Below are positions 52,139-61,969 of a stretch of DNA of 64,000 nucleotides, one piece after another. The notes below the pieces were generated by a model, which did no database searches, had not been told where the DNA came from, and saw nothing but the letters and a program-made list of their open reading frames with translations. The DNA comes from Lachnospiraceae bacterium. GTDB lineage: Bacteria > Bacillota_A > Clostridia > Lachnospirales > Lachnospiraceae. Within the stretch, counting starts at the first letter, position 1, and each line of letters starts with the position of its first letter. Location of the stretch: assembly GCA_024690425.1 (NCBI GenBank), contig JAILCT010000043.1, positions 59,647 to 123,646 of the forward strand, written 5' to 3'. A program made the translations under genes and the position numbers.

Positions 52139-53566
52139 TTACAGTCCTGTACCCTTTAAGAAGGATACATAGCACCTGTAGGCTTCATACAGATCGGCCT
52201 TGCTTATACACTCCCAGGGGGCATGCATGTTAAGTACTGCCACTCCCGAATCTATAACGTTCATACCATAAAGAGCAAGTATATAGGCTATCGTTCCGCC
52301 GCCGCCTGCATCTACCTTGCCAAGCTCAGCTGTCTGGTAAAGAACCTTGTCCTTGTCAAGGATATTCCTTAAGTAGGCGATGTACTCGGCATTGGCATCG
52401 TTGCTTCCGGACTTACCCCTTGAACCCGTATACTTGTTAAATACAACACCGTTACCCAGGTAGCAGGCATTCTTCTTGTCAAACACATTTGCATAGGACG
52501 GATCGAATCCCGCGCTCACATCGGAACTTAACATACACGAATTGGCGAGAGCCCTTCTTAAGAGGATCTCGGAATAATCACCTGTAAGGTTCATGATCTC
52601 GGCGACCATGTTCTCGAAGAAATGCGAACGCATTCCCGTCGCTCCCACGCTTCCTATCTCCTCCTTGTCAACGAGGATGCAGCAGGCCGTCTTCTCAACA
52701 CTTCCCGCATTAAGGATAGCCCTGAGTGAAGGATATGCACATACCCTGTCATCATGTCCGTATCCTAAGATCATGCTCCTGTCAATGCCTGCCTCCCTTG
52801 CCTTACCTGCGGGAACCACTTCAAGTTCAGCCGATACAAAATCATCTTCAGAAACATCATACTCCTTCTTGAGTATTTCGAGGATATTGCTCTTGACCTT
52901 ATCCTTACCCTTCTTCTCTTCCCTTCCTTCACCGGCCTTATCAGCCCTTCCCTTTATAACAAGAGGCTTATTGCCAATGATAATGTCAAGGGCTTCGCCT
53001 TCAACAACCTTATTGGCCTTCTTCTCCATCTGCTCGGCCGCAAGGTGGATAAGGAGATCCGATACGAAGAAAACGGGATCATCTTCTTCCTCGCCTATAT
53101 TTACCAGAACAGTAGTCCCGTCTTTCTTAACGATCACCCCGTGAAGGGCAAGCGGGATCGTAACCCACTGGTATTTCTTGACTCCACCGTAGTAATGGGT
53201 ATCAAGGTATGCAAAACCGCTGTCCTCATAGAGAGGCTTCTGCTTTATGTCAAGACGGGGGGAATCAATATGGGCCCCCAGAATGTTCATGCCTTCACTG
53301 AGCGGCTTTTTCCCGATCTTAAAGAGGGCTACCGACTTGTTCATCCATACCGAATAAACCTTATCGCCTGCCTTAACCTTAGTACCGGCACTTATAAGTT
53401 CATCAAGCTCCTTAAAGCCTGCTGCCTCAGCCGCTTCAACTATATAGTCCGTGCATTCCCGCTCTGTCTTGCACCTTGAGATAAAGTCGATATACTCTCC
53501 GCTTACCGTCTCAAGTTCCTTGAGTTGTCTTGTATTGTATGCTTCCCATGTATTCTTCGCTTCCAT
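52139..53566 (-). CDS. apeA: M18 family aminopeptidase
   Basis: A 475-residue zinc aminopeptidase that removes N-terminal residues from peptides in the cytoplasm. Metal and catalytic segments: [65 protein letters not shown] and [17 protein letters not shown]. The motif usually written SADMAHAVHPN is altered ([11 protein letters not shown]) but the zinc-binding Asp is kept. There is a Lys/Glu-rich insert near 215-235 ([14 protein letters not shown]). Gaps of 2 bases to queA and 18 from pheT suggest one transcript. Confidence 0.92.
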   Translation of the reverse strand: MEAKNTWEAYNTRQLKELETVSGEYIDFISRCKTERECTDYIVEAAEAAGFKELDELISAGTKVKAGDKVYSVWMNKSVALFKIGKKPLSEGMNILGAHIDSPRLDIKQKPLYEDSGFAYLDTHYYGGVKKYQWVTIPLALHGVIVKKDGTTVLVNIGEEEDDPVFFVSDLLIHLAAEQMEKKANKVVEGEALDIIIGNKPLVIKGRADKAGEGREEKKGKDKVKSNILEILKKEYDVSEDDFVSAELEVVPAGKAREAGIDRSMILGYGHDDRVCAYPSLRAILNAGSVEKTACCILVDKEEIGSVGATGMRSHFFENMVAEIMNLTGDYSEILLRRALANSCMLSSDVSAGFDPSYANVFDKKNACYLGNGVVFNKYTGSRGKSGSNDANAEYIAYLRNILDKDKVLYQTAELGKVDAGGGGTIAYILALYGMNVIDSGVAVLNMHAPWECISKADLYEAYRCYVSFLKGTGL

Positions 53567-53584
53567 TTTTATCTCCTGCTTCTC

Positions 53585-56005
53585 TCAGCTTCTTAATACC
53601 ACACCGTATTTATCCTTAAGGTCTGCAAGCAGTCCAGCTACCAGATCATCTACCTTATCGGATTTAAGCTCCTCTTCCCCGGGTGTATATACTACCGAGA
53701 ACGCCATGCTCTTCTTATCAAGGCCCAGCTGCATACCCTCGTAAACGTCAAAGAGTGAAACATCGGTAACATAGTTACTGCTTGAATATATGGCCTTTTC
53801 TATCTGCGCACAGGTAACGTCCTTGTCCATCACGAAGCAGAGGTCTCTCTTCTCTTCCGGGAACTTGGGCAAAGGCCTGAAGGTCTGTTCCTTACCGTAG
53901 TACTTAACGAGCTTGTAGAGACTAACCTCAGCAACAAAGGAATCAACCCTCATATCAAGCTCATCTATTATCTCATATTTAACCTGTCCGACATATCCCA
54001 CTTCCTCTCCGCAGCACAATATCTTAGCCGTTCTGTAAGGATGCAGGAATGACTTCTCACAGGCTTCATAGTCAAAGCTTATATCAAGCGTATCTGCTAT
54101 AACATCAACCAGTCCCTTTGCCGTGAAGAAATCCTCACCGGCCCCGAAGCAGCCGATGCATACAGTCTCAAGTTCATCGGGATATTCCGAAAGAGGGAGT
54201 GACTTTGGAACAAAGATATTTCCCACTTCGAATATACGTCCCTCAAGGATACCCTTCTTCTGGTTACGCTGCATGGCCTGTATCATCTGGGGAGCAAGGG
54301 TTGTCCTCATAAGTGACAGATCTTCATTGATGGGGTTCATTATCTTAATGGCCTTACGCTCATCCGCATTCTCCGGGAGCCTTATAAGATCAAGGGATGC
54401 AGGTGAGAAGAAGGAATAGTGAACACCTTCGGAAGCACCTGCGCTGCATAATGCCCTCTTTATCTTAAGCTGTGTCCTCTGCTCAAGGTTATAACCTCCC
54501 AGGGTAACCTGTGCCGTCGGCATAAAGGTTCCCTTGATGTGGTCGTAACCGTACATCCTTATGATCTCCTCAGCCACATCCTGATAGGATTCCATGTCCT
54601 CACGGTATGCAGGCACCTTAAGGGTCAGCTCATCACCGTTAAGCGCGGGCTCAAAGCTGAGTCCTGTAAGTATGCGCATGATATCATCCGTCGGAACCGT
54701 TATACCCAGAACGCCGTTTACCTTATTTATGCTCACCTTAAGTTCGTATGGCTCAATAGAATTCCCCGTATTGCAGTCAACGTGAGTCGAACTTACCTTG
54801 CCGCAGTGAAGCTCTTCTATCAAGTGCAGTGCTCTCTTCATGGCCATGACCGTTGTGTACTCGTCAACGCCCTTACTGAACCTTGCCGATGAGTCTGATG
54901 ATTTTCCGAGTGCCCTTGAGCTTTTCCTTATATTGTCTCGCATGAACCTGGCCGCTTCAAAGAGGACCTCATTCGTCGTATCAAGTATCTCCGAATTGAG
55001 GCCGCCCATGATACCTGCAAGGGCAACCGGCTTTACTCCGTCACAGATCACAAGGTTATTCTCCGTAAGAGTGAGCTCCTTCTCGTCAAGGGTTACTATT
55101 TTCTCACCCTCTTTTGCCCTTCTTACATTTATCATGTCTCCTTCAATGTAGGCATAATCAAACGCATGCATGGGCTGGCCGAGCTCGTTGAGGATATAGT
55201 TTGTAATATCAACCAGGTTTGAGATGGGAGTCTGGCCGATAAGGGCAAGCCTCCTTCTCATCCATGCAGGTGATTTTTCAATCTTTACATCATATACGTA
55301 ATGGCCTATATACCTGGGACAGATCTCAGGAGCATCCACTGTTACCTTAAAGGCATCCTTTTTTACATCGGTTTCGGTATAATCAAGTGCGGGCTCATGA
55401 AGCTTGCTTCCAAGGACAGCAGCAACTTCCCTCGCTATACCGAAAATGGACTGACAGTCAGGCCTGTTTGCTGTTATCGCAATATCGAAGATCCAGTCAT
55501 CAAGACCTGTTATGGACTTGACATCAGTTCCGACGGGAGCATCATCCGGAAGAACCAGGAGACCGTTATATCCTGCTCCCTCGTATAGGTCTTCTGTGAG
55601 ACCTATCTCAACACCGGAACACAGCATTCCGTAAGAATCATATCCACGGAGCTTACCCTGACCGATTGTCATAACGCCTTCAACAGTCTTATGATCCTTG
55701 GCCGTTGCATATACGGTAGCTCCGATAAGGGCCAGGGGATACTTGCCTCCTGCCCTGACATTGTCGGCACCGCAGCATATCTGAAGAACCCCTGCCTCAC
55801 CTGCATCAACCTTGCACAGGTGAAGATGGGTATCGGGTATTGCCTCGCATTCAATTACCTTTCCCACAACAACCTTGCTTATGTCATGTCCGACCTCGTA
55901 TTTTTCTTCTACCTCGAAGCCGCACGAAAAAAGCTTCTCCTCAAGCTCATCAACACCTGTATTTATATCAACGTATTCCTTAAGCCAACTCAATGGTACT
56001 AACAT
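53585..56005 (-). CDS. pheT: phenylalanyl-tRNA synthetase beta subunit
   Basis: An 806-residue subunit of the (alpha-beta)2 enzyme. Start MLVPLSWLKEYVDI; EMAP-like tRNA-binding domain about 40-150 (VVVGKVIECEAIPDTHLHLC); B3/B4 editing domain about 200-390; B5 domain about 400-475; catalytic-like core with NPINEDLSLMRTTLAPQM; C-terminal FDX-ACB anticodon-binding domain (LPKFPEEKRDLCFVMDKDVT). GGAG precedes ATG 56005; 48 bases after pheS. Confidence 0.96.
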   Translation of the reverse strand: MLVPLSWLKEYVDINTGVDELEEKLFSCGFEVEEKYEVGHDISKVVVGKVIECEAIPDTHLHLCKVDAGEAGVLQICCGADNVRAGGKYPLALIGATVYATAKDHKTVEGVMTIGQGKLRGYDSYGMLCSGVEIGLTEDLYEGAGYNGLLVLPDDAPVGTDVKSITGLDDWIFDIAITANRPDCQSIFGIAREVAAVLGSKLHEPALDYTETDVKKDAFKVTVDAPEICPRYIGHYVYDVKIEKSPAWMRRRLALIGQTPISNLVDITNYILNELGQPMHAFDYAYIEGDMINVRRAKEGEKIVTLDEKELTLTENNLVICDGVKPVALAGIMGGLNSEILDTTNEVLFEAARFMRDNIRKSSRALGKSSDSSARFSKGVDEYTTVMAMKRALHLIEELHCGKVSSTHVDCNTGNSIEPYELKVSINKVNGVLGITVPTDDIMRILTGLSFEPALNGDELTLKVPAYREDMESYQDVAEEIIRMYGYDHIKGTFMPTAQVTLGGYNLEQRTQLKIKRALCSAGASEGVHYSFFSPASLDLIRLPENADERKAIKIMNPINEDLSLMRTTLAPQMIQAMQRNQKKGILEGRIFEVGNIFVPKSLPLSEYPDELETVCIGCFGAGEDFFTAKGLVDVIADTLDISFDYEACEKSFLHPYRTAKILCCGEEVGYVGQVKYEIIDELDMRVDSFVAEVSLYKLVKYYGKEQTFRPLPKFPEEKRDLCFVMDKDVTCAQIEKAIYSSSNYVTDVSLFDVYEGMQLGLDKKSMAFSVVYTPGEEELKSDKVDDLVAGLLADLKDKYGVVLRS

Positions 56006-56053
56006 ATCTATTCTCCTTCTATATGTACAGTTTATATTCGTTCCCTTTTCGGG

Positions 56054-57097
56054 TTATTCCTTTATCTGCTCAAGCACCCTAAGGTCTGATTCGAACAGAT
56101 GCTTTATATTGTTTATACCGTACTTAAGCATGGCTATACGTTCTATACCTATACCAAATGCAAATCCGCTGTATACATCGGAATCGATACCGCAGCCCTC
56201 AAGGACCTTCTTATTTACAACGCCGGCACCCAGCACCTCTATCCAGCCGGTACCCTTACACAGCTTACAGCCCTTGCCATGGCACTGGAAACATGATACG
56301 TCAACCTCAACCGAGGGCTCGGTAAACGGGAAGTAGGAAGGACGCAGTCTTGTGCTCACTCCTTCTCCGAATATCTTCTGCACGAACTCATCAAGCATAC
56401 CCTTAAGGTCACAGAGGGTAATGCCCTTATCAACTACCAGGCCCTCCATCTGTGAGAACATGGGTGAATGAGTGGCATCATCGTCCGAACGGAAAACCTT
56501 GCCGGGTGATATGATCTTAATGGGGGGCTGTTCCTTCTCCATTACATGGATCTGACCCGCAGAAGTCTGTGTACGCAGGAGAAACTTATCTGACAGATAG
56601 AAGGTATCCTGCATATCCCTTGCAGGATGATCGTCAGGCGTATTGAGCGCCGTAAAATTATAATAATCGGTCTCTATCTCGGTCCCTTCGAATATCTCAA
56701 ACCCCATGGATCCGAATATATCGACTATCTGGTTCCTTACCAGTGTATTGGGATGAAGATATCCGTGCTTCGGGCTCTTGCCGGGCATTGTAACATCAAG
56801 CTTCTCGGCTTCATACTTAAGCCTCATCTCTTCAGCCTTGAACTTCTCATCCATTTCATCGAACTTCTCCTGGGCCCAGGTCTTAAGCTCGTTAACCCTC
56901 TTACCGTATTCAGCCTTCATCTCGGCAGGGATCTTCCCCATCTCGCGCATAAGGCTTCCCACTTTACCGGCCTTACTGTCAAATATCGCCTTTTTATACT
57001 CGAACACACTCTTTGATGTCTCAAGCTTGTTAAGCTCTTCCTTGATCTCGGCCTTTATTCCGCTTAATTTCTCACTCAGTTCATTAAGATCAGCCAT
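56054..57097 (-). CDS. pheS: phenylalanyl-tRNA synthetase alpha subunit
   Basis: The 347-residue catalytic subunit. N-terminal coiled coil to about residue 90; class II motif 2 region [37 protein letters not shown]; and motif 3 [18 protein letters not shown] CxxC-rich stretch ([16 protein letters not shown]) is typical of Firmicute PheS. The start is ATG 57097 with AAGGAG upstream; the frame extends to 57163 but through the promoter/terminator hairpin, so the long form is rejected. First gene of the run ending at the gpmI-like gene. Confidence 0.96.
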   Translation of the reverse strand: MADLNELSEKLSGIKAEIKEELNKLETSKSVFEYKKAIFDSKAGKVGSLMREMGKIPAEMKAEYGKRVNELKTWAQEKFDEMDEKFKAEEMRLKYEAEKLDVTMPGKSPKHGYLHPNTLVRNQIVDIFGSMGFEIFEGTEIETDYYNFTALNTPDDHPARDMQDTFYLSDKFLLRTQTSAGQIHVMEKEQPPIKIISPGKVFRSDDDATHSPMFSQMEGLVVDKGITLCDLKGMLDEFVQKIFGEGVSTRLRPSYFPFTEPSVEVDVSCFQCHGKGCKLCKGTGWIEVLGAGVVNKKVLEGCGIDSDVYSGFAFGIGIERIAMLKYGINNIKHLFESDLRVLEQIKE

Positions 57098-57109
57098 TTT
57101 GTTTCTCCT

Positions 57110-57158
57110 TAATATAATAATAAAATCCCCGATAACTTTACTCGTTATCGGGGATTTT
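57110..57158 (-). terminator. terminator of the lipoprotein operon, overlapping the pheS promoter
   Basis: A perfect 15-bp stem AAAATCCCCGATAAC with its complement (57158-57144 and 57136-57122) around a 7-base loop, followed by ATTATTATATT. It ends 13-25 bases before the pheS ATG, and its loop contains the pheS -10 box. Confidence 0.8.
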
Positions 57159-57163
57159 GTCAA
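57135..57163 (-). promoter_or_regulatory. promoter of pheST, embedded in a terminator hairpin
   Basis: A perfect TTGACA (57163-57158) and TAAAGT (57140-57135) with a 17-base spacer. The spacer is the left arm of the upstream operon's terminator and the -10 box is its loop; the transcript would start inside the right arm, so new transcripts cannot form the hairpin. Confidence 0.75.
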
Positions 57164-57204
57164 ACCTGCAGCGTATTGCGAATCACCTGAATATGCTTAT
57201 ACCG

Positions 57205-60200
57205 TCACCAGATGATCATCCGCTCTCCCGGTGCAAGGTACATATTGTCGCCTTCCTTAACCCCGTATGTTTCATTAAACTCATCAAACTGCTGAACCAC
57301 AACGTTGGTCCTTAAGTAGTCAAGCGGGTGTTCGTCCTGTTTAAGCTGCGACAGCTCGGAACTGTATACGGACAGCCCCGCATGGAGCTGTGCATATTTC
57401 CTGAAGAACTTATCATAGTCAAAACCCTTCACCTTCGAAGCCATCCTCAGAGCGCACTGCATGCCTGTTATATCGGCTATCATTTCGGAATCAACGTTGC
57501 TCCCGATAACATGTTCATCACCGAACGCCATGATACCGTCAAGATGATCATCCGCCTTCTTAACCCGTTTCCCGAATTCTTCCGCATCTTCATCGGTCCA
57601 CCAGCTCCTGAGAATACCCCTTTCGTCAAACTGCGCTCCGTTATTGTCAAAAGCATGGGATATTTCATGCCCTATAAGGAAAGCACACATAGACGCGTAC
57701 AGCTCTTCTGTCGACATATTTTCCTCATAGAAAGGCGCGCCCATGATACCTATAAAAATGTTTATACTGTTATCGGAAGGAATATAACATGCATTGCTGT
57801 CAGTGATACTTAATCCGGCATCATTGACATAGTCAGCCCACTTGTCCTTATCCCACTTTTTTCCGACAAGACTCTGTCGGTATTTCAGGTAATGATCCTC
57901 TATCCTTCTTTTGGCTTCTATAAGCGAACATCCCTTCAGATCAATATCCGATGTGTCTGCGAATTCATCCGGATAAGCCACATGAATGGTCATTTTATCA
58001 AGCTTCTTTATCGCATTCTTCCTGGCTTCATCCGAGATCCATTCGTTATCCGCAAGCATTTCCCTGTAGGTATCTATAACCTCACGGCACATGGCTTCCA
58101 CCTTCTCCTTATCTTCATCAGAACCATACTTTTGGACATAGACCTTCTGCATTGATGCAGGAAGGGCTAATCTCACGGCATTATATGCCATTTCTTCATA
58201 AGGGAGCTCTCCGCTCATGCCAAAGTATTTATTTCTTGCGTCAATGCTGTAATCATATATTTCCTTATCCAGACTTCCTGCGTATCCACGCAGATAATTC
58301 ACAAGGAGAAAAGCGCGTATTTCATCAATGTTCCCATCCGTATAGACTTCATCCAGTCTGTTGAAATAATCGGGTCTTGTGACTATGTAGACTCCGTCAT
58401 AACAATAACCTGATGTCTTCAGTATGCGTCCAAGAGGGAAGTTGCTGCAATGACCGGTAAGGTCTTCAAGGCTCATCTTATTATTTATCTTACCGAAATA
58501 ATCAGCCTGTTTTTTCTCCTGCGTTGTATATATGTTTTCCGCCAGTTTCGTTTCAAAGCTTATGGCATCGTCGAAGCATTCGCCGGCGTCAGCCTTACTC
58601 ATCCCCATTCTTTCCGCAATATGTACAAAGACATCCCTTCGGAATCCGTAATATATATCTCCATACTCCGTCCTGTCCCTGTATTCCGCAGGATCATCAA
58701 GAAGCAGATCCGGTGTATCCACAGCCACGATATAATGATCCGGATCATTTATATCTATATCAGATCCGACTTTCATGAAAAATTCCAGTTCGTTAACAAT
58801 ATCCTTGTCTGTAAGAAGTTCATCAACATCTTCCGTATCTTTTATATTAAGGATCCGCTCATATATTTCCTCTATTTCCGATACACCTGACTTTTCTCTT
58901 GCATCCCAGTCAAGCAGGAGGCTGTTATAAGTCCTTATCAACTCACCGTCATGTCCCTCTATGCCATCATCATTGAGAAGGTCAATGCATTGCTCTTTGA
59001 CTTCAAGACCACGTTCCGTAGATGCGCCCCACCACATATATCCTGCCGGTATCTCATTTTCAAGTATCCAGTCCTTATTGACATACAGGTGAAAATCATC
59101 CGTCGGATCGGTTGCTGTATTCTCTGTCACATTTTCCTTTATATCGGAATCGATCCAGGGCTTCCCGCCGCCTGTCCTTGGTCCCATAAAGGAACTGATC
59201 CTCTTTCCGACATTCTCTTCAAGGTTCCTGTAGAAGAACTGATAGTCGTAAATATGATAAGCGCCATCGGGAAGGTTGGGAATTACCGCAGGGTAATCAT
59301 TCGGATCTATATCCGGTATCTTTATAACGCCTCTTTCATCATCCTGATAACAGCCGCAGAATTCCGTTACTTCTTTTGTTATTTTCCCTGTAGTATCCGG
59401 GAAACATGCCCCCAGGTTCTCCGACTTATCGGCAGCTGTCCCGTCTGTCGTCCAGTTAAGCGGGTTGATCGCATAGGCCTTCACCCCTGCCGGTGCCGTA
59501 AAGGTGTCCGTAACATCTTCCGCTTCACAGTCAAAACTTATGACAACGCCTGTATCAGTCTCTGAAGATGCCGGTCGTATCTGAGGATATTCATTTACCA
59601 TTTCCTCGGTACAGGGCCAGCCAAGTGCATAAACGGCAACAAGCTTCTCCTGCATGTCTTCCGTCCCGAAGTAATCTGCAAGAAGGCGGTAACACATATC
59701 TGCGCCTTGCGAGAACCCTGCAAGGACAATGGGTCTTCCCTTATTCTCATTCTCCAGGTAATATCTGAAGGCTTCCGCTATATCGTCATAAGCGTATTCA
59801 AGATACGGCTCTCTCTCTTCCTGCGGCATTGAATATATCTTCATCGCGGCGTGCCTGTAATACGGGGCATACATCCTCGTATTTCCCTCATATATCCCCC
59901 GCTCCATGTTAAGGGCTCCAAGAAAGCTTTCCTTTGTTTCCTCATCGTCCATTGACATATTGAATTCATCTTTGATATCAACGGTGGGACAGATAAGGAA
60001 CAGATCGGCATCCCTGTCATCTCCTATCCCGTAATAAGCCCAGTTATCCTCATCGGAATAATCGACCCTGCGTTTGAGATATACCGTAAGATCCTTGGAT
60101 CTGTCAGCCTTCGTAAGTGGTGTCACGCAATCAGAGTCTGTATATAGTGCCTGATAGAATTCATCTCCGAAATAAAACGATATCAGGCTGCCCTTTGTTA

Positions 60201-60975
60201 CGGACTGTTCATATTCCCGCTCTTTATCCGTTCCTGCATCCACGATGGCCGTTACTGTCCGGACATCATCACCGAATACACCCTCCACCAGTTCCGGATC
60301 CGTAACGTATTCATCACATTCACGATCAAGCACCTGACCGCTTAGCCAGGTCTTTTCATATCCCTTTATCAGATAGCTCTGAAGTTCAAGGATATCCATC
60401 GTTGCTGCATCTATCGTATACTCGGCAAATATACTATCAGCATCATTCACTGAATATCCGAAAGAAGTGTATACATCCGCTGCATAAGAAGCAGGCATGA
60501 TGGTCTCAAGATATATATAGCCGTCCTTTTCTTCCCTTGATATGATCTCTTCTTCCTCGTTCATCACAAACAGGGAATGATAATAGGGTCTGCTCCTGAA
60601 CTCGTCATAATTGCCGGGAAACAGGTAATTGCAGGGACCATCGTTTACCTTGTCATAGCCGTACACCTTATCTTTTTCGATGATCAGGAGCCTGTACTCA
60701 TCATCCTGAACATACCTTTCTTCATCCAGATATATGGTATATTCGTCCGGGCTCCCGTCCTTATACCGGCCTGTAAGCCTGTATGAAATATTTCCGTACT
60801 TTTCTGTAAGGGCATCAAAAGTATTCTCTTTTTCAAGTTCCCTGAAGAAATCTTCCGATTCACGGTTTTCTGTTTTATTTTCGTCATTATAGATATTGAT
60901 ATTTACATTCGAGCATCCCGTTATGGCAAGTGCCATCACAAGGCACAGCATCAATACGTTCAGTCTTTTCTTCAT
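57205..60975 (-). CDS. lipoprotein fusion: DUF3089-like alpha/beta hydrolase plus M13 (neprilysin-type) metallopeptidase
   Basis: 1256 residues. Lipoprotein signal LMLCLVMALAITGCSN, cysteine 23. Residues about 35-310 are an unassigned beta-rich region; about 320-600 fit a DUF3089/serine hydrolase (DADLFLICPTVDIKDE, nucleophile elbow VLAGFSQGADMCYRLL, VYALGWPCTEEM); about 625-1256 are an M13 peptidase (DDFHLYVNKDWILENEIPAG, zinc motif LIGHEISHAFDNNGAQFD near 1100, third ligand in EMIADITGM near 1164). So two hydrolases on one outer-surface lipid-anchored chain. ATG 60975 has AGGAGG 9 bases upstream. It follows the P1 peptidase gene and ends at a strong terminator. Confidence 0.88.
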   Translation of the reverse strand: MKKRLNVLMLCLVMALAITGCSNVNINIYNDENKTENRESEDFFRELEKENTFDALTEKYGNISYRLTGRYKDGSPDEYTIYLDEERYVQDDEYRLLIIEKDKVYGYDKVNDGPCNYLFPGNYDEFRSRPYYHSLFVMNEEEEIISREEKDGYIYLETIMPASYAADVYTSFGYSVNDADSIFAEYTIDAATMDILELQSYLIKGYEKTWLSGQVLDRECDEYVTDPELVEGVFGDDVRTVTAIVDAGTDKEREYEQSVTKGSLISFYFGDEFYQALYTDSDCVTPLTKADRSKDLTVYLKRRVDYSDEDNWAYYGIGDDRDADLFLICPTVDIKDEFNMSMDDEETKESFLGALNMERGIYEGNTRMYAPYYRHAAMKIYSMPQEEREPYLEYAYDDIAEAFRYYLENENKGRPIVLAGFSQGADMCYRLLADYFGTEDMQEKLVAVYALGWPCTEEMVNEYPQIRPASSETDTGVVISFDCEAEDVTDTFTAPAGVKAYAINPLNWTTDGTAADKSENLGACFPDTTGKITKEVTEFCGCYQDDERGVIKIPDIDPNDYPAVIPNLPDGAYHIYDYQFFYRNLEENVGKRISSFMGPRTGGGKPWIDSDIKENVTENTATDPTDDFHLYVNKDWILENEIPAGYMWWGASTERGLEVKEQCIDLLNDDGIEGHDGELIRTYNSLLLDWDAREKSGVSEIEEIYERILNIKDTEDVDELLTDKDIVNELEFFMKVGSDIDINDPDHYIVAVDTPDLLLDDPAEYRDRTEYGDIYYGFRRDVFVHIAERMGMSKADAGECFDDAISFETKLAENIYTTQEKKQADYFGKINNKMSLEDLTGHCSNFPLGRILKTSGYCYDGVYIVTRPDYFNRLDEVYTDGNIDEIRAFLLVNYLRGYAGSLDKEIYDYSIDARNKYFGMSGELPYEEMAYNAVRLALPASMQKVYVQKYGSDEDKEKVEAMCREVIDTYREMLADNEWISDEARKNAIKKLDKMTIHVAYPDEFADTSDIDLKGCSLIEAKRRIEDHYLKYRQSLVGKKWDKDKWADYVNDAGLSITDSNACYIPSDNSINIFIGIMGAPFYEENMSTEELYASMCAFLIGHEISHAFDNNGAQFDERGILRSWWTDEDAEEFGKRVKKADDHLDGIMAFGDEHVIGSNVDSEMIADITGMQCALRMASKVKGFDYDKFFRKYAQLHAGLSVYSSELSQLKQDEHPLDYLRTNVVVQQFDEFNETYGVKEGDNMYLAPGERMIIW

Positions 60976-61002
60976 ATCGTGAATCCTCCTTAAATGCATC
61001 AT

Positions 61003-61968
61003 TTATCTTACAATATCCTCATAAGCCGGATAACCGTAGGCCTTTTTTGCACTCTTTACGGCCTTTACTATCGCCATTGACATGACTTTGGCGGCAAGCG
61101 TTCCGATCATGTCCATATCTGCCTTTACTTTACCGCTTGACAGGGCGTATATACTGTCTCCGTCCATAGATGTGTGTACCGGTTTTATGCATCTTGCATA
61201 TCCGTTATGTGCCATTGAAGCAATCTTGGAGAGCTGCATCTTGTTAAAATCGGCATTGGTCAGGATGGCACCGATAGTAGTGTTCCCGACAAACTCCGTC
61301 TCTTTGATCTCAGAAGCCTCATACATCGCCTGCTCAGTGCTCCTGAATGACTTCTTGTCCTCCGACAATAATCCTGCAATCATCCTGCCATCATCAGGAT
61401 CATATATATCCCCTATCGCATTGACTGCTACGATGGCTCCGAGCTTGATATCTCCTATACTTACGGCCGCGCTCCCTATACCGGTCTTCATGCAGTAATC
61501 CATGCCCAGCCACTTACCTACCGTAGCCCCGCATCCGGCTCCGTAATTGCCGTCACGGTAATTCCTGCTCTCTGCGTTGACACAGGCCTGATATCCCATC
61601 TCTTTGTCCGGCCTGATCCTGTGATCTCCTACTGTAAGATCAAAGATATCCGACTGGCATATAAGAGGTATATGGGTGATTCCCATATCAAAGCCTATCC
61701 CCCGTTCCTCCAGATATTTAAGAGCACCGTCCGTAGCCGCCAGACCAAATGTGCTTCCTCCACCCAGTATCAGAGCATGTATGGTAGGAGTTGTTGAGAA
61801 GGGCCTTAAAAGCTCACACTCTCTTGAAGCCGGGCCTCCGCCCCTTATATCCACCCCGGCAGCCATCTCATCCTCGGCTATAATAACTGTACATCCCGTA
61901 CCGGCCTGTTCGTTCTCCGTCTGTCCGATACGAAATCCTTCGATTTCATTTACAGAGATGTTATTCAT
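61003..61968 (-). CDS. P1 family (DmpA/BapA-type) aminopeptidase
   Basis: A 321-residue self-processing N-terminal-nucleophile peptidase. Family signs: EGFRIGQTENEQAGTGCTVI at the start, LILGGGSTFGLAATDGALKY, GNYGAGCGATVGKW, and the processing site region FVGNTTIGAILTNA, where Thr would be the new N-terminal nucleophile. Members act on D-amino-acid or beta-peptides or ordinary N-termini; the substrate is unknown here. There is no signal peptide. AAGGAGG precedes ATG 61968, one base after the yihY-like stop. Confidence 0.9.
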   Translation of the reverse strand: MNNISVNEIEGFRIGQTENEQAGTGCTVIIAEDEMAAGVDIRGGGPASRECELLRPFSTTPTIHALILGGGSTFGLAATDGALKYLEERGIGFDMGITHIPLICQSDIFDLTVGDHRIRPDKEMGYQACVNAESRNYRDGNYGAGCGATVGKWLGMDYCMKTGIGSAAVSIGDIKLGAIVAVNAIGDIYDPDDGRMIAGLLSEDKKSFRSTEQAMYEASEIKETEFVGNTTIGAILTNADFNKMQLSKIASMAHNGYARCIKPVHTSMDGDSIYALSSGKVKADMDMIGTLAAKVMSMAIVKAVKSAKKAYGYPAYEDIVR

Positions 61969-61969
61969 G

